Origin: Saksenaea vasiformis B4078
Lineage: Eukaryota > Mucoromycota > Mucoromycetes > Mucorales > Saksenaeaceae
Direction of reading: 5' to 3'
NCBI GenBank assembly: GCA_000697055.1
Contig: JNDT01001848.1
Coordinates: 1 to 64,000, forward strand
Length of the DNA stretch: 64,000 bases
This document shows, piece by piece, positions 12,201 through 22,655 of this stretch; position 1 is the first letter of the stretch, and every line of letters starts with the position of its first letter. The position numbers and the translations under genes are program-made. The notes beneath the pieces were generated by a model. That model was given only the letters and a program-made list of their open reading frames with translations. It did not search any database and was not told the DNA's origin.

Positions 12201-12893
12201 TTGTTTTGTAGCTATCTCGGCTAGCGTGAGGATAGTATGGATCACCTGCAAGTTTATTTCCATTAAGGTTTACTTTCCATTTGTCTTCTGGCCTCCTTAC
12301 CGCTGGCATATCTTTGGCTTCAAACAGGTCGATCGTATTAAATAATTGAGAATCGTTGAGGCCAAGCTATTATCATCACAATAAGCAACTCCTATCAAAT
12401 TTGGTGGACAAATCTTACCTGTCGGGCTCCTTGCAAGAATCGCGTAATATTATCCATCTGTCGATTGTTTGGTGAATATTGAGATGATGCTCCAGCATTG
12501 ATATTACCTTGACAAAAGATAGGTTTTTTTGGCCAACATTTTTTATTGTGCCGGGCCGCAGCTTGTTTACAAGGCTAAGAACAAGGTTAAGTTGGATACA
12601 ATGGATACCGTGTCCCTGGTTTGCGTCTCCTGTTTCTTCTTTTTTATCCCCGGCCAACTTTCCCTACAATCCCCAATTTGAATGATTGAGGCTTACTTGC
12701 ACAAGATAACTCCATCCTTCAGTTCTTGGTGTAGTTGACTGTTGTTTATTGGATGATCGAGCGTCGTGCTTATAAATTCGGCCGCTAACTTTTCATTTTG
12801 CTCAAGTTGTTCCTGCTTCATCTTGTCGAATAGAAGGTTTGCACCACCCTTGTTGGGTAAACCGAGACGAGGGGACGCATACGTTGCTGTCAT
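9230..12893 (-). CDS. SepH/Cdc7-like protein kinase with N-terminal calponin-homology domain and C-terminal zinc-binding region
   Basis: Fifteen exons on the minus strand: 12697-12893, 12508-12574, 12419-12457, 12301-12366, 11274-12245, 11094-11225, 10946-11040, 10775-10895, 10581-10719, 10474-10525, 10293-10419, 10113-10242, 9831-10058, 9583-9779, 9230-9532 (2865 nt, 954 residues, no internal stop). Residues about 34-140 form a calponin-homology domain ([30 protein letters not shown]). About 300 residues of acidic/Ser-rich linker follow. The kinase domain is about 448-700: [12 protein letters not shown] glycine loop, IVAVKRI lysine, [10 protein letters not shown] catalytic loop, DFG, GTPNWMAPEVIE. 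It most resembles SIN/septation-type STE kinases (Cdc7/SepH). Residues about 790-850 hold a Cys/His cluster ([20 protein letters not shown]) like a divergent C1/cross-brace zinc finger, then a tail. A role in septation or actin-linked signalling is inferred only. Confidence 0.9.
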
Positions 12894-15800
12894 AGCGACA
12901 AAAATGAGACTTAAAACAGTGAGAATCGCCAGGATGGATCACGAAAGAGAAAAATCGAAGTAGCTGAGATTAAACCGTAAAAGTTTGGCTAAGAGAGGAG
13001 ACAGAGAGAAAGAAAGAAAAAGAGAGAGGAAGAGAAGGGAAAATGCTATTCTATTTGAATGGATCCTTGTTTATAAAATAAATTCCTAAAATTATCTTAT
13101 GACATCCTCTCGTACAAATGGTAGGAGACTATTCGGGAAAAGAAATGGCTCCTGACAACGACTAGTAGAGCTTGGCCAAGAAAGAAAGAGAACGTTATAC
13201 CTCTATCACAGGCAATTAGTTTCTCTGCAAAATGTTAGAATCTGTACACGAAATCAGTAAAGTATAAGTGTACTCGACATGTTGCAGAAAATTTTGCTGA
13301 ACGAACGTTGGTCTGGCAGTTGAAGAGTCACTGATACTGTCGAATTGGTAATCTTGTTTGCTAAGCCAAGTTTTAAATAACATAATCTCCTAAATAAGAA
13401 GATAAATCAAGTGATTTATTTATCCTGTGCCAACTTGATCGACGATCAAACAATAGAATTGCGCGATGGCCTGACATGTCATAACTCGATAGCCTGTCTT
13501 TCAAGGGAGATTTTTAAAGCAGGACAAGCTTCTGAAAATATGCGTAGGAGGGAAATTACTACTTGAGTGATTCACGCTCTGCTAATCTTTTGATTATTGT
13601 GCGATCACCAATGAAGAATCCTTGTCCATGTAGATCAATTAACAAGAAAAAATTTGACATAAATGGTACAAAAGCAAAACCTGTCCTTTTTGTACACGTG
13701 CAACAAATATGGTCATGACGTGGCAAAAGTCAGCACGAAAAAAAAAGAAAAGGAAGGAAGAGGGAAAAGGGTAGGCGCTTGACATTTTTCAAATTTATAT
13801 TACTGTTTAATATCTGGAATGACAGAACGCAAGCTGCATAGATAGATACATACGCAGATATGTATCCTGTAGGCAAGTTCGACAGACTGTCAAATGGTGA
13901 CATCTTGCTTGATAAAAAGAAAAAGGTATTCCCCCCTTTGCCAAAGCCAGTTAGGGGTCATTGAGATTTTAGATTCATAGGACTCCCGTCAAAATTTACC
14001 ATATTGACAAGACTATCAATAAAAAAGAAAGAAAGAACGATATACATACATAGGTTGGTACTATTTCCCCACAACGTATGCTTTCCACGTTTCCTTTGGT
14101 CAATGTTAATTTTGTTCAGGAGTAAAAGGTACTAGTGGAGTAGGGTGAAAAGGAAAAAAAAGGCTATGCATGTCTGCACAGCGAAGTACATGTCTGCCTT
14201 CTGAAAGTGCAAATACTATATGCTATTGAACTTAACCGTCTTTGGCGCTTCAGAAAATAGGTATGATCTCATTGTTTATTTCAAGCGCCAAAAATCGGGA
14301 GCAAGGTTTATAAGGTAAACGATGCTACAGGTGGGAACAAAGGAAATGACAATCATACATTTTAATGACTAAAGCGGGGAAAATTGCAAGGTGAAAAATA
14401 AAAACAGATCAGTAGATAATCAATTCAAATCATGTGGTTCATGAAGATGAGTATGTAGCGTTGTAAGTATACTGTCATGCAAAAAGAAATGGGTCGAGAC
14501 TCCTACACTGTGAAACAAAAAGTACAGGGGCTTGTGTTATATTTATGTGAAGCATCTAAACCTTGATCAATGAGTACATGCCATGCTGCTCATACAATGA
14601 CAGAGAAACCTGTGTAAATAGAAAGGCAGTAATGAATCATACAATGAAAAGACCCTGTTCGTAGTTAGATTACGCATCAAAGATCGCGTTTGAACGGTAA
14701 GATAAATTAATGCACCAGGTAATGCGAGCCTAACACACCCTTTCTTCCTTGCAGATGTCAGCATCAAAAGGAACGGAGAGGGTCAATCGAGGATGATAAT
14801 AGTGAGTATTTCAGCAGGAGATCTTTCCTAGCTTGATTTGGCAAGAGCATTGACGATAGCGCGCGCCATTTCGGTTCGGGCGGATTCAATCCGTCGAATT
14901 TGATAATCATTTTCATGATATTACAGTGATTAATTCATTCTAGTCTCGAAGATTACCTTGTTGAATTGCAAAGTCCTTTTTTTTTATTCTCTTTCATCAG
15001 CTCAAGTATGGTTAAAAAAAGCGCCATGTGAAGGATCATTGTAGTCTGATTGCAATGGCGTACATGTTGTTGATCTGTGACTCCTGTTGGCAAGTCTGGG
15101 ACCTGCCCCTTTGCTTCTTTTCATCCTTTACTCCCTTTATCACAAGACAAATTAAGGCAGAACATACTCTTGTCATCATCACCCCAGAAACATTGATATT
15201 CTCCCGGTCTGCTATTTCTATTTTAGTTTCTGCTGCAGTTATTCTTATCTAGTTGGTATCGCAGCCACAGGTAGTGACGACAAGTCAACACGGTGCATGC
15301 ACGATGTGCAGGGAAAGTCGCAATTGTTTGTCGTACCACAATGGACTATCCAATTTAATATTCCTCGAGGAATCAAACGAAATGACGTCGACTGTCGTAA
15401 CCACGATCGCGTGTAACAAATGCCAGGCGGTTACAATATCCCACGTTTAAAGACGCTCGAATGTGTGGGGGGCCAGGTCGTATGACTGGATCGTCAGGAT
15501 GTCACACCAGTCCGTCAGGTTGGAAATTTACGTTCTTTACATATGATGATTGCTGCATTGAATATCAGCATCCACAACACCAATGAACAAGCCGTAAAGA
15601 TTCGTCTTTTGACTCGCCACTGTTACATCTCCTATCTGTCTTACCCTTTGTTCCTCTTCATCGAATAGGAAGTGTTTCCTCTCTCCCGTCCAGACTGACC
15701 CAGAAGCAGAATTTATAGCTTACTTATTTTTTTTTCCTGCCCCTTGATCCCTGCGGATTCATTCATTCTCTTCTTCGCAGAGTCACCTAAAAAAAGTTTA

Positions 15801-15984
15801 CTGAACTTGTTATTGTGAAATTCTGGTTTTTTGTTATTCTATCCTAGTCTGACCTTTGCATCTTTTTATTGGTTACTTACCAATAGTTCTCGATCTTGCC
15901 CGCTGAATACTCCTAACCCATCAAACCAAACTCACTCCCGCTAATCCACATTCCTAAATTGATAACACTGCTCACTGCTCTCTC

Positions 15985-15993
15985 TATATATAG
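15985..15993 (+). promoter_or_regulatory. Candidate TATA box upstream of homeobox gene
   Basis: TATATATAG lies about 375 bp before the homeobox ATG and is followed by a CT-rich stretch, a common arrangement for fungal transcription start regions. There is no direct proof of use. Confidence 0.35.
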
Positions 15994-16063
15994 CCATATC
16001 AATAGCTATATTTTTTTTGTTCTGCTGTGATTTTATTTCTCTTCTCTTTTCTATTTTCTATTT

Positions 16064-16078
<15 letters not shown>

Positions 16079-16120
<42 letters not shown>
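16079..16120 (+). repeat. Poly(T) tract, 42 T
   Basis: An uninterrupted run of 42 T lies about 250 bp upstream of the homeobox start codon, inside a CT-rich stretch that begins about 16020. Such runs exclude nucleosomes and are found in fungal promoters; the exact length is prone to sequencing error. Confidence 0.8.
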
Positions 16121-16123
<3 letters not shown>

Positions 16124-16368
16124 TGCTGTGGCAGTTTCACGCATTTATGCGTTCAGCATAAGAAACATATAATATCATACATACGTGCCCAAAGACTCAT
16201 TCTATGCCCAGTACAAAACATACAAACACGCACGAATACACGCACACAACATTGAAAGCAATCTTTTGAACGACAATTGAAACTGTCAACTATTTATTTG
16301 TACAGCAAACCTCCATAATTGCAAGAAAGACAAGAAAAAAAACAACAAACAAACAATATTCATCAACA

Positions 16369-17725
16369 ATGAGCAACTGTTGTGATTGTTTATATGAACA
16401 TTCGTCATTATCAATGACGATCCAGGAGGACAAAGCTGCTCCCATCAAGAAATGCTCCAGTTCCCAACCGAACTTCAAACCAACATTTTATAATCCTTTC
16501 GAGATTAAGCATCGTAGACGAACTTCACGAGCGCAATTCAAAGTGCTTGAAAAGGCATTCCAAGAGAATCCTAAGCCAAACACGAATGTGCGTCAGAACC
16601 TTGCTCAGAGACTGTCTATGACTCCGCGTGGGGTACAAATTTGGTTCCAAAATAGGCGAGCAAAAGCCAAGAATCAGAAGCAGCAACAGCGACAATCACC
16701 AGCACACGACAGCGATCATTGTCGTCCATCGCCATCGCCAGATAGCGTCTGTTCTTCTCTCTCTCATCAAATTACAGCAACCAGTAGCAGCAACAGCAGG
16801 AATGACACACACGTGCCACAGCCAGTCGCATATACTCAATCCAAGGTACAGCCATATGCCCTTTCCAATCAAGGCGATTCCTCCACAACATGCGATGACG
16901 ATGATAGCCTGCAAGACAAAAGTGAACGGTCGTCACCCGAAGAACAGCTTGCTACGACACCCATGACACCTCATCAAATGTTACCCTTTGCCATGGACCC
17001 GATCGACGTTCCGGGACTCGGCAACAGTATGACGTGCCTCGTCGATCACCAGGCTCTTTCCTCTGTCAAGCTGAAATACGACCAGTCTTATACTGGACAC
17101 ACATACAACACGGCATCTGCACATCCAACAATACCCCTCGGCCATGAATACGTCTTTGAGTCTGACATGATGGCCTATCTGAACGCTTTTGGTCATAACA
17201 TACCCGATACTGTGCTACTAGGACATCCATCCTCTAACGCACCGCTGATTGGTCCCTCCATCCATAGTGGCGATGGCACGAGACCGACCGAGCTGGCATA
17301 TAACGGTAATGTGGCCGACTGGATCCAAACGGTCCCAACGCAGCAGACCATGTCATGCCCAAACAACGACGATGCCATGATCTGGAATATGCATCCAACG
17401 GATAATGCATTAAATGCGTACGGTTTCCAGGATATCCAACCAAAACACCAAGGAAACACGCTACGGAGACACTCCGCTCAGCCCAAGTTCATGCTGCATC
17501 AACAAAAAACGTTCTGGAATAGCCAGAAGGTAAACAAAAGATACACCAAAAAGAAAAGCGCGTCTGATCATTTTCTTTTAGGGATTGCAGAAACCCATTG
17601 GATCGGTACGTAGCGCCGATTTTGATCTGCTCGATATCCTTTCAAGTTCGCCCGATTACTTTGTACCAAGACCATTGGCGACCTCTACAGCCGTACGCCC
17701 CACACCCATTCAAGGATCCCAGTAA
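16369..17725 (+). CDS. Homeodomain transcription factor
   Basis: Two exons (16369-17529, 17582-17725) give 434 residues. The homeodomain spans about residues 47-107: a basic N-terminal arm (KHRRRTSRAQF), helix 1 (LEKAFQENPKPN), helix 2 (LAQRLSMTPRG) and recognition helix VQIWFQNRRAKAK with the invariant W, F, N and R. Spacing is that of a typical 60-residue (non-TALE) homeodomain, similar to fungal Yox1/Pho2-like factors. The rest is Gln/Ser/His-rich and low in structure, typical of activation or docking regions. The second exon ends SADFDLLDILSSSPDYF, an acidic-hydrophobic patch that could be an activation motif (inference). If the 52-nt intron is retained the frame stays open to a stop at 17611-17613, giving a different C-terminus. 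Targets are unknown. Confidence 0.93.
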
Positions 17726-18099
17726 ATTTCTATGTTTTCCTTTCTCTTTTCTTGTTTGTATGCTATTTAATGACTGTACCTGTTTGTTCTATGCGTTTTT
17801 TTTTGTTCTTTATTTTTTGCTTTTACTCGGCTATGATTTGTTAAACACCCTTTTTATGAATTTTTTTGTATCACTATGCCTTTGTACCTAATTTCTTTTT
17901 TCTTCTTTCTCTCTACTTATGCCAATTCCGTTTTTTTTTTCTTTATTTGTTTTCAGCATCATCGCGGCATGCCGCCTAATACCAGATTAATTTGGTTAAT
18001 GAATGTTGCTATCTGTACAGTTCACTTTATTACATTTTACTAACCATAATGGTGCCAATGTCCTTATTTCCGTGGATCCTCTATTGTTATCACTGTTTG
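17726..18099. other. 3' region of homeobox gene, T-rich
   Basis: It is strongly T-rich on the plus strand with several poly(T) runs and holds no gene. It probably contains the homeobox 3' untranslated region and polyadenylation site. Confidence 0.4.
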
Positions 18100-18720
18100 T
18101 CGACAATAAAAATCATTGCGCTTTATATTTTATTGATAGCCTTTTGTGCCATTCGAGGCAAACTCTGCTTCCATCAGCAGCCAGGTTTTGCGCTAAGGAA
18201 TTAAATATGCGCCATTAGTACATAAATTGGCATCAAACTCATATTCTTCTTACAGAAACTTGGTTTTCTCGATGGACGCAACAATTAATTAAGTGCCATG
18301 AAAATCTATTCGTGATTAATAAATGGAATACCGCTTGGATATCAATCGACTTGTTGCGGAAAAACAGCGCCAGGATTCCGTAGCAACTGTGCATCATGAG
18401 AGATGGTACAGACGAAGCGGTCATTGGTTTCAGCGAGCGGCTAAATGCAGAGTACTACAGAGTCCCTGAGAAGATCCAATGTCCAGCAATCTATCGTGAC
18501 CACGTTTGCTGAAGTTATGGGTAACGGACCCGCCACGGCGAGAAGGTCCGGGACAGAGGTCATGCAGGCTAAATGATATTGAAAAAGGACATGATCATGT
18601 GTGCACCCAAACAGAGCGCATACCGGGGATGTTGTTGAGAGGGGAGCCAAAGAAAAACAATAACAGAACAAAGGAAGATCAGCCTTCCTCTTAAGTGCAC
18701 AAGCTATTCGATTATTTTTA
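18100..18720 (+). repeat. Dispersed degenerate repeat, long copy
   Basis: Two blocks match the copy at 33510-34120 in the same order. Block one (about 18170-18340) shares AGCCAGGTTTTGCGCTAA (one T fewer in the other copy), GTACATAAATTGG and TAATAAATGGAA. Block two (about 18535-18665) shares GGGACAGAGGTCATGCAGG, then GAGCCAAAGAA. Between them the copies diverge. No intact frame remains, so this looks like an old, non-autonomous or decayed mobile element. Confidence 0.65.
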
Positions 18721-19279
18721 TGCTCTCTGATTGAGCATCAAGGGGTATGTAACAATGAAGCAACCCAACGCAAAAACATCAGGACCCCGCGCAAACGTCC
18801 GCCGCTTCTTGGCCGCGAGACTTATTCAGCATCAACGCCAAATGATATCTGGCTGACGCGAAGTTTCTTCAGAACAGAACCGTTTTGCAGATCGGCAAGA
18901 TAAGGTCACAAACGGACTGTACAACTTTACTTTCCAATCTTTGGCATACTGTGCAACACAGATGACCCAATCTCTGCTTTCAGGAACAACCGTTCAGCAC
19001 CATTCCCAAAATTGGTTTCAGTTATCTGGAGCCAAAATGGCACACTCTGGCAAGTCATTGTTCAACATTCATTGAAACTTCCAGAGCAATTATACCCATA
19101 AATACGCAACTAGTAGCGCAATTTTGTACGGAAAAGATGCTTGTGTTCGTTATGCAGACGGGTAAAAAATGAGAAACACGGCTGGCGACCGACTCAGCTG
19201 TGACGTGGCGCCCCGACTGCAATGGTTTTGGAAGTAGTGAGGCGAGACCAAGAAAAAGTTCCCTACTTTTTGTTACAGT
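18721..19279. other. Upstream region of SLY1
   Basis: No gene is recognised on either strand. Frames are below 105 codons and overlap the SLY1 5' region in antisense. Confidence 0.4.
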
Positions 19280-21833
19280 ATGGCCACACTGGCAGAAAAC
19301 AACTCGCTTCGAGCAGCACAATATGGTACGCCGCCTGTGGATATGCATTTCATGGCTCGCCATTAATTATCTGAGTTTACGTTTCGAGCAGCTGCCATCA
19401 CGTCCATGCTTAATTTGAACTCACCTCATACCAGCGCTCAGGACACTTCGCTGGAAGAACATGCCGGCGCGTTAGCTTTGCAGGACGAGACTGTATGGAA
19501 GGTGTTGATATTCGATAAGTTTGGCCAGGATATTGTTTCATCTATCATGCGAGTCAACGATCTTCGCGAAAATGGAATTACTGTGCATATGTAAAACACT
19601 ACAATCATCCATTCATCTGCTTCTTATAATAATCGTCTGTCTAGGCTCCTCAACCAAGATCGTGCTCCTTTGCCCGATGTGCCTGCCGTCTATTTTGTGG
19701 AGCCTACAGCAGAAAATATCAAACGGATCAGCGATGTAATTAACACTAACAACCAATTCCAGTACTCCCCACTCAAACGCGGATAACATAGGATCTGAAG
19801 CGCAACCTGTACGATTCCTTTTATATCAACTTCTGCTCCACTATCCCACGCCCGATTTTGGAAGAATTTGCCACGGCGACTATCACAAATAATACATCTG
19901 ATCTGATCACACAGGTAAAATGGAGCAAGAAATATACCCTTTTCCTAACGACCACGGTTGTAGGTGTACGATCAGTACCTTAATTTTATTTGCACCAATC
20001 CCGACGTTTTCTCATTGAATCAACCTGATGCCTTTGTTAATCTCAACAATCCCAGTGCGCCTGAATCATTGATCGACGAGACTGTCGACAGAACAGTCAA
20101 TTCCTTGTTCTCCGTTATCGTTACCATGGGTGTTATACCTATCATCCGTTGCCCTCGAGGAAATGCTGCAGAGATGATTGCCAACAAACTTGACAGTAAA
20201 CTACGAGACCATGTCATGAATTCCAGAAACAACCTCTTCTCGGAAAGCGCCAGCTCGTCCTCCACGCTTCAACGACCAGGTATGCCAATACGATAAAATG
20301 CTCTTCGATTGACTTGTGGATATAGTGTTGATATTGTTGGACAGAAGTATGGATTTAACGCCAATGCTGAGTCATTCGTGGACGTATCAGGCATTGATCC
20401 ATGACGTCCTCTCAATGAAGCTGAACCGTATCACGGTTGAGGTAAATAAGCGTTAAGAGGATAATCGGACTTGACGCTTTCATTAGCCGGATGAACAAAA
20501 CGCTACACGAAAAAGCTACGATATCGAAAACAAAGACTTCTTTTGGGCTAAAAATGCTTCTAGTCCTTTCCCTCAGGTTGCGGGTTCGTAGACAGGATAT
20601 ACGTATATTTATTTACTCACGTAAATGCTATAGAGGATATCGATGCAGAGTTGAACAAGTACAAGAAGGATGCAGCAGAAATAACCCGTATTAGTGGCGT
20701 TAGTTCACTCGAAGATGTCAATCAAATGTAAAAGAGACCCAAGCGATGAGTTTTGGAGCTGTACTAATTTCTTCTCAGTGATCTGTCCTCCAACACTAAG
20801 GTCCTCAAATCGGCTATCACTGCTTTACCAGAATTGACCGCTAGGAAAGCAACATTGGACATGCATATGAATGTCGCGACATCCCTGCTCAATGCGATTA
20901 AGAACAGGCAACTGGACGCATTTTTCCAAATAGAAGAAAATATCACCCGACAGGTAAGATTTGGGTCATTGGAATGGATTGTTCTTATTTACATCAAATA
21001 GAACAAGAATTTACTATTAGAAGTATTCCGTGACGAAGATAAGAAGAACCCCGAAGACAAGATGCGACTCTTCCTAATATACTACCTTTCCACTGCGGAA
21101 GAAATATCCAATGAAGATATGGAAGCCTACGAAAATGCACTGAAGGCGGCTGGCTGTGACTTGGCCCCATTGCATTACATTAAAAAGTTGAGTCCCTTTG
21201 TTGGAACGCAACATGACTAACGTATCCATGCAGAGTACGCGCATTGATGCGCATGACTTCTATGATATCTGCACCTACGCCAGCACCGTCCGGATTTTCA
21301 CAGAACGATCTATTTCGAGGCTTCAGCAGCATTGGTAACAAGGTAAGCATGATGTCGGGACCCGTGCATTAGCTTATGGTACGTTTAAAACAGCTGACAG
21401 ATCGACTGAAAGAGGGTGGATTCGACAACCTGCTCTCTGGCGTCAAGAACTTGTTACCGACGCGCAAAGAGCTGGTGGTTAGTAAGATTGTATCAGACAT
21501 CATGTCACCACCGCAGAATGAACCTTCCAAGGCGGATGACTATCTTTACTTCGATCCTAAGCTTAGCAAAACGTCGCGTTCGCCTCGTCAACATAAATTA
21601 GCTTTCCAAGAAGCAATCGTATTTGTTGTTGGCGGTGGCAATTACGTCGAGTATCAAAATTTACAAGAAATTGCCACAGTAAGTATAAGAAAAAGACAAC
21701 GCTATCAATCGGGAAACTCACGCGTCTGCAGCAAAATAATCAAAGGAGAAAGATTACGTACGGTTCAACCGATATATTGTCGCCACATCAGTTCTTGCAA
21801 CAGTTGCACACCTTGGGGACTGAATCAGCATAA
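19280..21833 (+). CDS. SLY1: Sec1/Munc18-family protein Sly1 (ER-Golgi SNARE regulator)
   Basis: Thirteen exons: 19280-19325, 19392-19590, 19645-19735, 19792-19914, 19964-20279, 20326-20441, 20487-20583, 20634-20727, 20779-20953, 21002-21186, 21234-21342, 21394-21678, 21732-21833, giving 645 residues, close to yeast Sly1 (666). The start at 19280 was chosen because the spliced N-terminus reads [18 protein letters not shown], matching the SLRxxQ...MLNLN start typical of Sly1. Other family marks: [66 protein letters not shown], and near the C-terminus [17 protein letters not shown]. Sly1 clasps syntaxin-5/Sed5 and promotes fusion of ER-derived and intra-Golgi vesicles. The stop lies 33 bp from the stop of the convergent SNU23 gene, so the two transcripts must overlap. 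Confidence 0.96.
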
Positions 21834-21866
21834 AGACTAATAAACAGTAGTATGTCTCCATTCATT

Positions 21867-22655
21867 CTATGCGGTCTTGGAAGTCCCGAATCCATCAAAT
21901 CCCATGATCTTTGCCATTTCATCCTCCTCTGGCGCAATTTCGTCCTGATCCGTACTGCTGTGCTTCTTCTTCTTGGCTTCTTTTTTCTGACGTTTCTTTT
22001 CTTTCCTTCGTCGCTTCTCTTCTTCCTCTTGACGTTTTATCTCTTCTACTCGTGTGTCCAGATCTAAATGGCTATGAGATACATGCCGTTTTTTATCATT
22101 CTCTAGACGTACCATATTCCTCTTTTGGTTCTTCCCGTTTTCTTTTCAGCATGGCCAGACGTTCTTTCACCGATTGCACACTTGACCGCTCAACGTTCAT
22201 CGAGATGCCCAAATTCATTTGATCTAGATAAACATGTGCACATTAGTAAATACAGACGAATGTCATTTCAATTATATTTACGTTTTCGTCCGTTGATGTG
22301 ATCGATGAAGTTAACATTGTCCTTGACAACGAGATCACATGCTTTACAATAGAAACCAGGCTGACGAGCTGCTTCACCAGCCGCACCGGCTTGCACCACA
22401 ACTGTTTTTCCAACATTGGCATCTAATTTCAACTGCTCCTCCCGATGTTTCAGCAATTCACGAGGTTCCTCTGGCTCCTTTTTCGTCTTTTTACGTTCGT
22501 CATACTTTGCTTCACGAGCCTTGGCTCTAGCAGCGTATTCTGCTTTATCCCATGTTCTTCGAAAATCTGTATCAGACTACAAAGATCGCTTAATTATCTA
22601 CCGTCTAAACTGTGCATGCACTTACGGCTTTTCCTGATCCGTAAGCGCCGGACAT
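21867..22655 (-). CDS. SNU23: U4/U6.U5 tri-snRNP protein Snu23 / ZMAT2 (matrin-type zinc finger)
   Basis: Four exons (22626-22655, 22282-22576, 22113-22223, 21867-22063) give 210 residues. The N-terminal half is basic and helical with TDFRRTWDKAEYAARAKARE, a ZMAT2/Snu23 signature. The zinc finger is FYCKACDLVVKDNVNFIDH followed by INGRKHQMNLGISM: the CxxC...HxxxxxH layout of a U1-like/matrin finger. Next comes MNVERSSVKERLAMLKRK, then a Lys/Glu-rich coil (KRQEEEEKRRRKEKKRQ) and a short tail. The family joins the pre-catalytic spliceosome near the 5' splice site. The final intron (22064-22112) contains an earlier AG that would introduce a stop, so the downstream AG was chosen. It is convergent with SLY1. 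Confidence 0.94.

Larger units (their letters stand above)
12894..16368. other. 3.5 kb divergent intergenic/regulatory region
   Basis: It separates the divergently transcribed CH-kinase (minus) and homeobox (plus) genes. No frame above 75 codons and no recognisable protein or RNA gene was found. It is A+T-rich, with purine-rich runs near 12990-13040 and 13738-13775. From about 15700 to the homeobox ATG it is pyrimidine-rich, as in fungal promoters and 5' leaders. Large upstream regions are common for developmental regulators. Confidence 0.4.
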
